DNA of 64,000 nt from Chrysopilus asiliformis (GCA_964034945.1 OZ035961.1:11853001-11917000); one strand, 5' to 3'; shown: positions 12,901 to 24,968, counted from the stretch's first letter. Notes: a model not told the origin generated them from the letters alone. Numbers and translations: made by a program.

Positions 12901-15157
12901 ATTTGACGATTGGCCCCTGGCAATTGTGGCTTTTCCTATGTTTTGTATGGAGTTTAGTACCGCCGTCACACTATCACGGATCTCGTTCCTTTCCACTTAA
13001 CCCGCAGAGGCCCAGAAAATAGTAAATATTTTACTTACCTAGCCACAAAAAAATCTTAAACCCTAGTCTTTTCAGACTAAAAAATGTGATAATTTATAAT
13101 ATTATTATCTTAAAACTTTTTTACAGACGTCTCGTAACGCATGTCATCGCCCTGTCCGTGAGCATATTTGGTACTCCAACATAAAAAAAAATCTTATTAA
13201 ATCTCATTTTAGTCGCATAAAAGATAGCCTCGTTTAGTTGCCAAAAATTTACATAAAAAATACAGACAATTTATGATTTGTGTACAAAAATCATATCAGT
13301 CAACAAAATTTCAATGTTATCAAGAAAATGTTCCTCAAGTATAAATTCTTCTTATCACTAAAAAACAAGCTCATCATTAATTATTCAGAGGAGCTTCCAA
13401 CTCTTTATAATACCTACTTACTAATTGTAGAAAAATAATAAAAAAAATAAAGACAAAAATGCTAATGACGACGGAATTCCAATGTTACAAAATGCAAATA
13501 TGCAAATATCTGGGTACCTGTTTGCACTACAAAAAAAAAACTGCTGCTTATCATGACTTCCACTTGATATAATTTCATATTAAAGTAGTTGAAATTATCA
13601 GATATTTTGTTGTTGTTGATGTTTAAGCAATTCCAGCACTTAACAGTGGCGACGATGTTACTTAAGACAGTAATTAGATAAGAAAGAAATATATTGCAAT
13701 TGGTACCTACTTTTAGTCGCAAAATATTTAATATCATTTAAATGCGCATTCATGTAATTTAAGAATTCAATAATAATAAGTTTTTCGTAATGGCGATTTC
13801 ATGTAAATGTTATGTAAAAATGTAGCAATTTTTACTACTCTGATGCAAAGTTGGTTTAAAAAGCGTGGATTTGAGTAAAATCCAATTTAAGTTTCTCTTG
13901 AAAACACCTTTTAACTCTCACATTCATAGCTCAATAAAATTGTGAACACATGGAGAGTTACGCTCGAATCAAGCAAAAGAGTATAACCTCACCACCTTGT
14001 CTTTTGGCGTTTTACCCCTCACCTGCTATCTTCTAAATCGAGTATTGAATTTTAAAAGTTTTTTCATTATTGGCCGATGTTAGTTAAAAAAAAGTGGTTT
14101 TGTTGAAAACAAGTCTCGGACAAGTTTTTAAGTTAGATTTCACGATAATCAGCATCTGCGTTTGAATTAAAAATTATGAAATTTCTGCAAAACCATTAAT
14201 TTACATACAACCAATTTGAGATGTAAAATATAAAAATGTATAAAATTCACACTACCTCTATTTGTTTGATTAAAATCTCTCTACTTTTTGCACAAAAAAA
14301 AATCTATTAATTTATTGAATCCGAAAATTACTTTTCAACACTAGGTAAACAACACCTACGTATGCTGCATCATTTGCGATTTATTTGTTGATACAAAATG
14401 TAAATCGCCTTCCAAATGTTTCGCCACATTTAACAAAAATACGTCGGAGATATTCCAAAAGTAGAGCCATGTGCGGCAATCTCAAGACGATCACTGTTTC
14501 CTTTTTTGAATTTGAGAATATATCGCTTCAGCCACTAAGGCTAACTTCGATCATTGGCTACCTATCGATTTGCAAATAATATTCAAAGTAATCCATTGTA
14601 AGGTAAAAAGGAAGCGATGCCAATCGTAGGTGGATAGGTACAATTTTATTATAACCAGAGTGAGAATTTGCCCACATTCGCTTATAACACAAATCCCGAA
14701 GTGCATACAACCTGCATAAATCCCGGATTACAGATGGATGGATGGATTTCTGAGGATTAAAATGCACGCATGCAGTTTTCACACTATCGGCAAAGTCAAT
14801 TTTCAGTTTGTGTGTTTGCCAACGATCGAAACATCTGAATATAATAAATGTCAAAGTTTATGGCAATTGGATGGTGAAGAAAATCCACTTCACGGCTGCC
14901 ACTGATGCGATTTTTACAACAACAACAGCAAAAAATGGCGGCATTTCAATTTACTTACAAAATACTGAAGAATGCAGAAGGTGAATTCGATTTTCAGCTG
15001 CTGCGGCTGACAGTTGGTTAAGATTTAAAAAGTGTTTTCTGTTTGTTCTTTTTGCTCGAGGCATAATTAAAATTTCATAGATTATGTCTTTGACAAAATG
15101 CAGCTCAAGAAAGTGAAATTTTTCTTATTTAAGAATGCGAAGTTTTACTTTAAGAAT
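9987..15157. other. AT-rich stretch with repeat remnants, no gene seen
   Basis: No frame here resembles a known protein. The segment 12470-12890 belongs to a dispersed family (see separate entry). Around 10,460-11,020 a few 60-70 codon frames are compositional noise of AT-rich DNA. Confidence 0.5.
12470..12890 (+). repeat. Copy of dispersed GTTGAGCTA-family repeat
   Basis: It has the family hallmark: a CCGTCCGTCAATCCGTCAAT segment, then a phrase containing GAGTTGAGCTAGAGACTTGA, then repeated TTTTCTCGAAAACGGTG blocks (near 12,610 and 12,733). The same order (CTGTC/GTCC-rich segment, then GCGTTGAGCTA, then TCTCGAAAA) occurs at about 37,500-38,200 and 45,500-46,390. I do not know the superfamily. 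Confidence 0.6.
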
Positions 15158-15372
15158 TGTCCATAATATACGTCACGATTTTATGTGGCTGGCGAGATGC
15201 TGCCCAAAAATGCACGGGGGAGGGGGTCTCCGCAATGAGATTTTGGTACTAAACTTCATCTTAACAGTCTTGAAATAGTTTGACGAGGAGTTTTGTGTTA
15301 TGCCCATCAAATACGTCACACTAATTTTAACTTTTGATTCATCCCCCTCCTTGCCCCCTTTATGGGCAAAAG
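15158..15372 (+). repeat. Two ends of the TACGTCAC-terminus family
   Basis: One end at 15158 (TGTCCATAATATACGTCACG, then GGGGGAGGGGGT) is followed by a second at about 15303 (CCCATCAAATACGTCACACT, then a C-rich TCCCCCTCCTTGCCCCC run). Both match the family in terminus and G/C-run order. Confidence 0.65.
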
Positions 15373-15412
15373 AGATAAGCAACGCACAGAAAACTACCTA
15401 AATTGGCCTAAA

Positions 15413-15760
15413 GCCCAATTCAGACTAACAATTGCGATTACGATTACGATTGCGGTTGAGCTTCCTCGACCAATGAAATCAAAACTTTCATGTCCCGATC
15501 GTTGAAAGCTTTAATTTCATTGATCGAGAAGCTTGAATCGTAATCGCAATCGTAATCGCAATCGTAATTGCAATCGTAATCGCAATCGTAATCGTAATCG
15601 CAATCGCAATCGTAATTGCAATCGTAATCGCAATCGTAATCGCAATCGCAATCGTAATCGCAATTGTAATCGCAATCGTAATTGCAATCGTAATCGCAAT
15701 AGCAATAGTAACCGCAATCGTAATCGCAATCGTAATCGCAACCGTTAATCTGAATTGGGC
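15413..15760. mobile_element. Fold-back element whose arms are hexamer arrays
   Basis: The ends GCCCAATTCAGACTAAC (15413) and GTTAATCTGAATTGGGC (ending 15760) are inverted repeats. Each runs inward into alternating hexamers CGATTA/CGATTG (or their complements): short on the left (15433-15460), greatly expanded on the right (15536-15745). The core (15457-15538) is itself an imperfect inverted repeat around GAGCTTC...GAAGCTT. The long Asn/Arg and Asp/Cys/Tyr frames across it are pure repeat artefacts. No target duplication is clear. Confidence 0.8.
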
Positions 15761-16026
15761 TCAACAGTTGCTGAAGAAGCGCATCTCTACGCTTTGTCCC
15801 TTGTGAGGTCCGAATTTGACGCAAGAAATACATCAAAATATCGCCGCTGTGCCACCTCAGAAGAATGACGGCTTTGAATCCTAGAACTTAGCCTTAATTT
15901 CTAGCCGATTAGTTTGTTAAAGTAATTTTACCAAATCATGGAAGAAAATTTCGATCATGTTGCGAATCATCGGTTTGAATTTGTTGCACTTAACTAAAAT
16001 TTACATTCGGCTAGTAGCGATTTTGT

Positions 16027-16044
16027 CCCCCCCCCCCCCCCCCC
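16027..16044 (+). repeat. Poly(C) tract of 18
   Basis: Eighteen consecutive C residues in otherwise AT-rich DNA, followed by TCCTCGACCC. It resembles the C/G runs inside the TACGTCAC-terminus family but lacks the terminus nearby. Confidence 0.9.
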
Positions 16045-16916
16045 TCCTCGACCCGGTGCTGCACGCATCTTTGTAAACGTTGTTTGTGGGTGTGTTTAAG
16101 ATTCATTTTTTTTATCAAAAAGTTCAATGAATTTGATTAAAAACTCATTACTTTTTATCACTCCAACAATCTACAATCCATAGAAATTTGAATTTATTCA
16201 GGAACTTCGATCAAAATTCTATGGATGAAAAACGCCCACCCAATAATAAAAAATTCCATAACTAAAATCTGTCAATCAAATTGATATTCAGAGCACGTTT
16301 AATATTCCATCGTTAAAATGCAATGCCCAACGGCATTAAAATCTTTCCCTCTTGCCACTAATTATTATTAAATTGTGTTTTTTTTTCTCATTGACTTTAA
16401 GCGTTTATTTTTTTGTATTTCTATTTTATTTAATGCTCTTTTGTTGTATTTTCCTATAACATTTTTCCACTAAAGGAAAGCGAAATTGATTTTCTCAAGT
16501 CACGTTACAATCGGTACATTTATGGTGCTCCCAATCATTCCACATGCGCGCAGACTCATTACGTTTTAATGTTGTTCAGCTGGACTCGATATCTTTATGC
16601 TGGCTCAAATAACGAAGTGTGCATTCAAGTTGCATAAATGCAACATAACGGCCAGAAGCCGTTCATATAGCTAATTCATATCGAATAATATTCACTTCAT
16701 GCATATGTACTTATTATCCATTTATAAAGTTTGGCCTGTGCTTTGTGGCTACCGCACCGTACATAATTTTTTTTTGCATGAAAATAACAAAATTAATAAC
16801 CAAAATTATGTTATCAAATAACAGATTATTGTTATTATGGTTAAATTTGTATGAGATATTAATTTTAATCAAGTGGTCCAATTATCTGAATGCTGCTCTA
16901 CAGAAACAAAAAAAAA

Positions 16917-17030
16917 AACAAGGCTGTGGAGTCGAAGTCGAGACAAAATTGCTGCATTAGGAGTCGAAGTCGGATATTCTAAAATTTCCAGGGTCGGGGT
17001 CGAAGGTTGAGCCACCGCCCCTGATTCTAA
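16917..17030 (+). repeat. GGAGTCGAAGTCG-type dispersed repeat
   Basis: It begins at GGCTGTGGAGTCGAAGTCG after an A run and repeats the phrase GGAGTCGAAGTCGG and GGTCGGGGTCGAAGG. It looks like a remnant of a short GA/TC-rich element. No coding potential. Confidence 0.45.
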
Positions 17031-17055
17031 GAGAAGTCAACTCAATTCTAAGAGA

Positions 17056-17140
17056 AGTGGCAGCTTGGCTTAGTGGGTAAAAAACTCCCCTCGTCACATG
17101 AATAAGAGATCAGATTCGTACCAACACCTTACAAATGTTA
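17056..17140 (+). repeat. tRNA-like SINE head or tRNA pseudogene
   Basis: TGGCTTAGTGGG near 17066 matches the RNA polymerase III A-box consensus (TRGCNNAGYNGG), and GATTCGTACC about 50 bp later approximates the B box (GGTTCGANNCC). The segment does not fold into a clean cloverleaf, so a decayed tRNA-derived SINE is more likely than a working tRNA gene. It is preceded by two copies of AATTCTAAGAGAAGT. Confidence 0.4.
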
Positions 17141-17220
17141 CATATTTTGCGAAAAAATTGTAGGTGTTGCAGCTATAGAAAAACATGCTACAAAATCATG
17201 ATTTGAGCAGGCGATTTCGG

Positions 17221-17310
17221 GCTGCCCATAAAATATGTCACGCTAGTTTTACGCTTTTCGAGCCCACTTCCCTCCAATACACCCCCACTTCTTCGTGTGC
17301 TTCACCCAAT
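17221..17310 (+). repeat. TACGTCAC-family fragment (variant)
   Basis: GCCCATAAAATATGTCACGC followed by pyrimidine-rich CCCACTTCCCTCC and ACCCCCAC runs matches the family terminus with TATGTCAC in place of TACGTCAC. Confidence 0.5.
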
Positions 17311-19820
17311 TCAGGTTCTGATTTTTCGGATTCCGGTTTTGATTTTTTTTAAATTTATGTCCTAAAACTAATTTTATTAAACTATATTTTTCATTATAAA
17401 ATATATAATTTGAATGTTTGAAAATTTTCAATATGCACTCTCAACTTTGAAACCAACATACTGCAACAATGAATTTAACGACTGACGATCCAAAACTCTT
17501 TAAAATTGAATATTACTTCTTGCATAAAATTTTATGTACACAAAACATTAGCAGAAGCAATAAAATTGGTCGAAAAACGGCTCCAGAAATATTTAGTTTT
17601 CACATTTTCCCAAATGTATTACTATATGCCAACATTTTATGAGAAGATGGCGATCCAGTGCAGATCGGTCTTCTGCTTGGCAATTTAGGGTTAAAAGTTT
17701 ATCGCTAAAACAAAACACTTATAGCTACAACAATTTCCTGTGTGAAATAAAAGTGCATTTTAATGTTTGGGAAGTTGAAAATGTTGGCACATTGTTATCT
17801 CGTAAGAAGAATATGCAGAATTATGAGAGAAACTATGGGCGAGAAAATCTGTTCATTGATTTCAACATTAAAGTGATTAAAAATATTGTAGAATATATGA
17901 CTATTTTACATATTTCTGATTTTGCTAGATCAGTACGTTTTGACATTGATGATGGTCTTTTGAATTTCTCCTCAACAATTTTGTTATCGTTTTGAAAAAA
18001 AATAACGAAAATTTTGCCAATTTATTTTAAAAAAATTAAGTGGTTTTTTTTTGGTGGCAATTTTTGTAAATTCGCGGTTTTGTTAGTGATAGTTGGGGGA
18101 GGATTGGGTTAGGGAATTCTGAAAAGGAGAACAGGCAACCATCACGTACGTCTTAAGAAGCCTCAGATTTCCTTGAATATATCCAAATAACAGCCCTGCA
18201 TTGCGTTAACACACTCAGTTTACCTATGAGAACAACAGCATCTTAAAAAATGCATCTTTGGAGCATATATATTACTAGTGAATTTACTTTTCTAGGCATT
18301 GGTAACATGTAACATCCAGAGTGACGAGATATTCACTATTTACGTTCGATGGGGATGTGGCTGAGAGGGAGGCAGGGTGGCACGCTGGACATTATAGGGC
18401 TTAGCTCGCCGGATGGGGCGGGGTTCTTGCCAGCTCTCAACCACCACTCGTGTTACAAATAATTTCGTGCCAATACAGGACTATATCTCATCTTCTTGCA
18501 AACTTTACTAGGGAGGGGGAAAGGGTAAGGAAATCTTCTAACAATCGCAGGACGAGGCGGAGCGGTTACGGCTTACCTTATTCTTCCGTCGTCTTCAGGT
18601 TTCACACCTGCCCTAAATCAAAAAAACTCACACAAACATGAACATATTTAAATCACGATTTCAAAAATGATCATGTTATTTTAATTTTTAAAAAAAATCA
18701 TTAAATATAATTATAAATAGTTCTAACCAATGATGTTGTTAATTATATATATTGTGTGAAGCTAGAAAAATAAAACATGATTTCATGCGAAAATGAAAAG
18801 ATGAATTTACACATTTTGGTATAAATAAAATAATAAATTAAAAGCAAACCAAAAATATAAATAAATAAATTAAGCAACGCCTAACAAAAAAAACAAATCT
18901 GTACCACACAGGCGACTAAAATAATGGTTGGTTTTCAAGGATCGTCGGATTTGACAAATAAGATCTTTGGGCCCAGAGAAATTATGTATGGAAATTAAGC
19001 CTATAAAAAAGAAATGAACGCGCAAACTAAACTATTGAAAATGGGTGGTAAAGATTGCACATTTAATTTACAATCTAGGCGGAATTTGATTTTGTGTTAT
19101 TTAAATTGAATTAAATTTAAATTGAATAAAACCAAAAAAAAACGGTAATCAAAAAGTTCGAAGAAACAAAAAAAATAAAATTCAAAAGGTGATGACGATC
19201 TCGTTGCCGTTGAGTTGCCCTTTTATTATTCCAACAATCCAAAGCGCTATCAAAGGGAACCGCTTCTTGTACGACCGTTTCAACTGGTTCCACTTTTGGG
19301 CGCGAAATTCAGCTTCTATGGAAAAGTTACTCGGATTTTCTTTGACTTTCCAGAAAAAAAACGATGATACGAAAATCACTTTGCTGCCCAAGAAAATGCA
19401 CCAATGCCAAAATAATTTTTGAATTTTAGGCAATAGCCAAAAAACTATTAGGGAAAACTGAGCATATGATTCTTGGCTAAAATTTGCCCTGAACTTTAGC
19501 CGTCTTATGGCGTTTAAATTTTTAAATCGCAGTAAAAATAAATATATTTAAAACAATTAGGCGATACTTGCGCTATGTTTAGATATTTAGGGTTCTTTCC
19601 TTATCGTGACGATTTTCCTTGCGTTCGACGGGGTCCCTCCAGGCAAAAAAATATCGCTCAGTTTTCCCTAGTTTTTCCACCACACTACACTGGAGTTCCT
19701 TCCACGGAACGAAGGTTGTAAACCTTTTTTAAAGAAAATTAAAACTTTCTTTTAAAGTTGCCTGAAGGGAAACTAAACTGCAACTGAGTTTAGATTTTCC
19801 CGAAAATTTCTTTGAATTCG
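17311..19820. other. No gene seen; SINE-like fragment at 18,360-18,620
   Basis: A 118-codon frame at 17639-17995 (+) resembles no family and lies in AT-rich DNA. At 18,360-18,620 a GC-richer block includes GGGTGGCACGCTGGAC and GGGGTTCTTGCC, spaced like tRNA-like boxes, followed by a block ending near TCACACCTGCCC; it looks like a SINE remnant. Poly(A/T)-rich sequence fills 18,650-19,170. Confidence 0.35.
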
Positions 19821-20018
19821 AATAAATTCTCAAATAAATTTGCAACGCCCCGAGTGACATCTGACGATAAATTTGTAAGCTATTTGATCCCTTCGGGATG
19901 TTTGAGCGTATCTGGTAACATCGCGGTTGTCAAAGTGATCTGAAGGGAAACTGATCAGGTAAGATTTTGTTTATGTTTTAGTTAATACGATTTTACTACA
20001 TTCTTTCTATTTTCCCAG

Positions 20019-20422
20019 GATTATATAACACGAAAAGCACCTTTCGTCCACGGGGTATGCCTTATCGACGAAGAATCGTCCGGATCAGCCGAGGAAAGTC
20101 CTTACAGCATGATTCAAGACGGTAAACAAACTCTCACTTGTCCCTTTTATGATGATTTTTATGGCAGTTGGTTTTCTGTATTTTTCTTTCGGTACCTTTT
20201 CCTTCGGGGTAAATGGGACTCTCTCCACGACGATATCAAGGCGGCTAGACGGACCCGGATCTAGGAGATCGGAAATTTTGGACAGACGGACCCATGGCGG
20301 ACAAAAGGAACAATTTTTCAGATAAGTGCCTCTTTTGAAACTATATTTTTCCTCTGATTAACAATTTTCTGTTGCAGGCGGATGCTACAAACATTTTAGA
20401 TTTCAGAAGTGGGATTCTGAGG
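20019..20422 (+). CDS. Candidate exons of an unidentified spliced gene
   Basis: Segment 20019-20121 is bounded by an acceptor (TTTCTATTTTCCCAG) and a donor (G|GTAAAC) and is open in one frame, reading through an acidic, Ser-rich stretch (LIDEESSGSAEESPYSM). A second strong acceptor (TTTTCTGTTGCAG, exon from 20378) joins in phase, giving GGCYKHFRFQKWDSE before a weak donor at 20423; if that donor is unused, the frame ends at a TAG at 20518-20520. A strong donor at 19957 (CAG|GTAAGA) precedes the first exon by 62 bp, but the upstream frame hits a stop five codons before the junction, so any exon there would be untranslated. I do not recognise the protein. Four splice-like signals plus phase continuity support it; lack of homology keeps confidence low. 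Confidence 0.35.
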
Positions 20423-20520
20423 TAGTAAATTCTGATCTGCTATTTTGGGTGCTGGAAAACTTCATAATCCCCACGTTTTTTATTGTAAAATGGGTACCCA
20501 TACCAATTGAACATCTGTAG

Positions 20521-22092
20521 CAAATTTGAGGGATCAGAAGACTTCAGTCAAAGATTCATTTTCTTTAATTTAAACCATCACAATCACGAATAATACCTCA
20601 TTTATGGTCAAGTTTATCGCGTCTAAAATATTTAAAGTTCTTGGGTGATCTATCGTGAACATTTCTTAAACTAATTCAATTGAGGTCTCATAGTTAAGTT
20701 AACGATCTTCCCACAGAATCTTTTAAGATCATGAGAAAAGAACACGGCACCATTTGGACTACCATATCGTGTCAATTGTTGCGTCACGAAGTAGTTTTCA
20801 ATTATAAGAATCCATTGAAATGTGCGCGGGCACAGTCAACGCAAAAATTTCCAAGTTGTCCTACTAAAGTTGACCATTAATGACCGGCCGGCCCCCAACA
20901 TTCGCTGAACGCCGATATAGGAATAAAGCAATTCACCATCCAAATTTGGTCATGAAAAATGACAACTGGTATCTGTTTTTTGTTTCATGTGGGTGAAAAT
21001 GTCGTTTGGAACGATGATGATTTTCCAATATAAGAGAAGTGACTTCACTTCGTCATTTATTCACTGACTGTCAAAAATAGTAATTTCTGTAGGCTGACGC
21101 CCGAAACGAATTTGCAAAATCGATTTTGGTTAAAAAGATAATTTTGTGGCTTTGTATAAACTTTTTTAATCTTTAAGTGATACTTTTGGCGATCAGTTTA
21201 ATTAGATTTTAAAGATATTTTATACGAGTACGATTTCTTTTTCGACTCCTCCGCAATACTGAAGAGCGTTTCATTGCCTTTTTTGTTATCAAAAATGTGA
21301 CGCCTTGTTCGTTTGTTGGGGTCTTTTTTTCTTGCCATTAACAACATCACAAGGTGATGCTTCTTCCAAGCTACCACAAAGTGCCAACAATAAAATGTCT
21401 TCAAAGTGAGAGAGAATCTTGGAGAAAATTGATGGTTGATCACCACAAGATTGTTAACTACTATAAAGACTTTCACGTAGATCACATTAAATCAAATGGA
21501 CGGACAGACGATGCATATTTGTGTGGCATAAGAAATTGATTTGATGAAATTCTTTTAGAAGCAATAAATCAAATCAGTGTCTGCCCTTATAAAGAGAGAT
21601 GTGCGGTAGCTTATTCCGATTTGTGGTTGCCTACAATGTTTTACTGATAGTAATTTCTTCTTCTAAAAGTGAAACACGAGAAACCGCAAAATGGGTCATT
21701 TTTCTAATGATTTAAGATGGTTTTAATTTATTAAAGGCTTTGATACTGTAGAGTTCAGGGAAACCAATTTGAAATGGTGCATGAAAACTTACAAAAATCG
21801 AAATTAAATTAAATCAATCCTTTCCTTACCCCTCACTGTACCAGCCTCACGCTCTTCCCCCCATCATCCATTAATAAATAAAAAAAAAATAAGTAAAAAA
21901 GATCAATAAAACGTTTTGCATTCTACAAAAAGTGTATATTTGTACAACCAAACCAGTAAAGTAAGGACACATAAAGATTATGCAAATAAACACCTTTTAT
22001 AGAAGGAAAAACGTCTAAATTTGTTAACCTTTCTCAACGCCACGCAGTCGGTGTATCATACAAACACATAGTTCTAACAGGTTCAAAGATTT
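20521..22092. other. Stretch without a recognisable gene
   Basis: Only short frames without family resemblance; the two opposing ~60-95 codon frames at about 21,200-21,540 overlap each other and have no splice context. No inverted-repeat element was found here. Confidence 0.4.
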
Positions 22093-22471
22093 TTAACACG
22101 TTGAGCGCCACGTCCCCACCGGTAAGCATTTTAATTTTCCAACAGAGGACCAAGTGACCACCGGTGGTCATTATTAAATGTCGATGGTGGGACAACATGA
22201 CCACCCGTGGACGCACTACTTGTTTCATTTCAAGACATCGTGACCACCAGTGGGAACCTTTTACATATATTTACCTTTGAGAAATATTAAGTTTGGTCCC
22301 AGGATATAAACCAATTTTATTTGGAATTGGTAGTACCTACTTGCAATAAATCAATAAAAATAAATAAAAAAAAGTGTTGGTCCCAGAAAGGAATACTCGC
22401 TCGTAAGCACGCGATCTACTGTGTAATTCAAAGAATGACCACCGGTGGGCACGTGGCGCTCAACGTGTTAA
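22093..22471. mobile_element. TTAA-flanked piggyBac-type MITE, copy 1
   Basis: TTAA lies at both edges (22093-22096 and 22468-22471). The termini CACGTTGAGCGCCACG and CGTGGCGCTCAACGTG are perfect inverse repeats. TTAA duplication is diagnostic of piggyBac-type insertion. The interior has several variants of the near-palindrome TGACCACCGGTGGTCA and a TTGGTCCCAG phrase occurring twice. There is no transposase frame, so it must be moved in trans. A related copy lies at 62845-63234. Confidence 0.9.
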
Positions 22472-23014
22472 CTTCAAAACTTTTTTTTGAAATTGACCAA
22501 AAGTTATGATTTAAAGAGGCGAATTTCCCTCCTCATAAATTGTATTTCTCTTAAATTTTGTTTACAAAGTAGTAATCTGGTTTTAAGTGTTCGACACATG
22601 TTTATTATGCAATTTCAGATATTGAAATGTGTTTGTCTGAGTTTGAAATTTACACTTTCAATTTCTAAAATCCCCCGTTTTTGAGTCCCCACATAAAACT
22701 AAAGAAAATTTCAAACATGTGTATTCAAAATAAACTCATAAATGGTTTATGACTAGACGTAATCCATTCAAATTCACCATTGGTAAATGGCAGCGAATTC
22801 CTCAGATCTTTGGACATGCAAATTTAATATGAAAACAAACAGCGAGGAGTACAATAACAACAAAATCACCTCAACCTCATTTTAAGTTGAAATAAAACAA
22901 TATTCGCGTAATGCTACCAAATTCAACTAGACGTGTTGCTTAATTTACAGCAGTTTTACATTAACTTTAGCTAAACATGAATTTGTCATCTGCTGATGAT
23001 GATCTCACACATTC

Positions 23015-23522
23015 TGTAGGTTATTGTGGAATCTAATATACTGGCAAATATACATTGGAAGCTGATCGCATCATAAACAAGAGAAAAGCCGATGGCAATT
23101 TAACAGGTTCAAAACATACGGCGTTTTAATATGATATACAATGATCCTGCCAGATTTACCACTGTCGGTTAGTTGGACTAACAAAAAAAAAACGAATTAC
23201 CAAAAAGAATGAAAAGATCTTTGTATCTGCAAGATTCGAAGATAGCCGCTTCGGGATGCTGGTTTTGTAAATGGCTGCCTCTAAGACACCGCCGACAGAG
23301 TCTTTTCTATTTTTACAAAAAAGCGAGAACAAACTTGAGTCGATTTGACGCGTATTTGTGTGGCGCCTTGAGATAACGTCAGAAAAGAGTTGGAATCTTG
23401 GCTCAATCGAGGCCCCAAGAAACCATCAAATGGTAGAAGGGGGGAAACGCGTCTTTCGACACGAGCCAAGCGATCTGACAATTTGAAATTCTTTCGGCGG
23501 CACGGCATAGCGGGAACCTACA
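23015..23522 (+). mobile_element. Probable LTR with adjacent primer-binding site
   Basis: A 508-bp segment begins TGTAGGTT and ends AACCTACA, the TG...CA inverted termini of a retrotransposon LTR. It is followed at once by TTTGGTGGTAGCC, which has the TGG-led form of a tRNA primer-binding site. The segment is GC-richer near its 3' end. No gag or pol frame follows and no second LTR copy is seen, so this is a truncated 5' end. A chance 8-bp inverted terminus is possible. Confidence 0.5.
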
Positions 23523-23949
23523 TTTGGTGGTAGCCAAAAGAATCTATCGTTCGAAAGTGATCCAAAATATGAAGATTCATTGATTTTATACTTCTTATAT
23601 TTCTTATTCTTCAAGATTAGAGAGTCCACCAAGGCTAGTCAGCCCTTCGCCCGTTTATATCGCATTCGTCAACTGAAATTGATCTGCACCGCGTCGTGCC
23701 GTCAAGTTCCTCTAATTGTTAGAACAAAGAGGGATTTTCAGAAGATTGTGCTTTTCTAATGGTTCTTGAGAGATAAGACTATTGCACGATTTTGATCACA
23801 ATTAAGTGGAAGAAATTTGTCGTGGTCATTGCATGACTTTCTGATAAAGCACCCAAAGGCATCTAAAACTATATTGAATTAATTTTTTTTCTTTTGCAGA
23901 ATCCCAGAAACGTACAAAGACAGAAAATGTTCAAAAAAACGATTCTTTA

Positions 23950-24221
23950 CACTCAGAAAAATGTCCAGGTCAACTTTTTGTCAGGTTAACTCTGACCTTA
24001 CAGAGGTGTCTGTAAGCCAGCTAGCGGTCAGAGTTAACCTATCTAAGGTCAACTCGTGCAGCTCCCAATGCCCTACTTCACCTGCTGGTGGCTTAATTTC
24101 AGAATTTCTCCGACCACAGGTCAACTCAGTTTTACTTGCCCACATGCAGGCGAACGCGCGCCTGCCCGAGGCCAATTACGCCGTATGTAGGTCGTCGAGT
24201 TAGCCTCCATTTTTCTGAGTG
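23950..24221. mobile_element. CACTCAG MITE, copy A (uninterrupted)
   Basis: A 272-bp element with termini CACTCAGAAAAATG and CATTTTTCTGAGTG and a TA on each side (23948-23949, 24222-24223). The interior is unusually GC-rich and contains repeated GGTCAACT/AGTTAACC motifs, in both orientations. It is nearly identical to the copy at 33364-33765 apart from the latter's insertion. Short frames across it are not genes. The TA duplication fits a Tc1/mariner-type or related mobiliser. Confidence 0.9.
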
Positions 24222-24968
24222 TATTACGTCTAATATAGGAAAAAAAATCCGCATAAAAAGTAAGAACTTTCACTAAAAATAAATAATATAATAAAATCTT
24301 CGCACATCATAAACCAGGAGAAGATTTTGCTTCTTGGGGTGAAATTAAAACTTCTACAAAACTCATTCATGCTGTCAGCTCAAAATAGACAGCGGGACAA
24401 GGTCGTATGTTTCGGTTATGAAATACTTTTCAAAATAATTTTCTACAGATCCACAGCAGTTTAGAGGACGGCCAGGCGGTCACAGTCAGCACAAAAAATA
24501 TTTTCTTAATGGCGCAGGTTCTTTTAAACAAGCGATTTTTTTTTGCAATACTTTGGGAGATAATTCATTAAATGGAGTTGCTTTGAATTTATTTAATTGA
24601 AAATGAGGTCATTTTCAGCAAAAGATTAAATTCATCGGTTATTAATAGCGGCTGGGACAATAAAAACAATTTTTTTTAAATATTCTTAACAGATTGCAAT
24701 CTCAACTGTTTAAAAACTTATTTTTGATTTTTTAAATTATAAGGGCTTTAAAGTATTAAACATTTTTTTTTGATTATTTCGCCTATCACTTCAGAATGAT
24801 TCTATGATCAACTGAAATTCTGAAAATGGTCTTGCTTTTCTCTAAAACGATTCAGGATTACTTCAGCTTTAATGAAATTATACTTTATGCCAATCTGCTT
24901 AGTTCTTAGCGCGAAACTGATAAAACACGACCGCCGAGAAAGTTCCTAAAAATTAATAAAAAGTCTGT

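Noticed and set aside
15444..15836. 130-codon Asp/Cys/Tyr-rich frame and overlapping Leu/Arg and Asn/Arg frames
   Set aside because: Entirely produced by a hexamer array, which is open in several frames at once.
17639..17995. 118-codon plus-strand frame
   Set aside because: No family match, AT-rich composition, no promoter or splice signals.
20019..20121. Possible missing 5' exon of kindlin
   Set aside because: Phase fits, but the encoded acidic Ser-rich sequence lacks the F0 motif expected before the [10 protein letters not shown] block.
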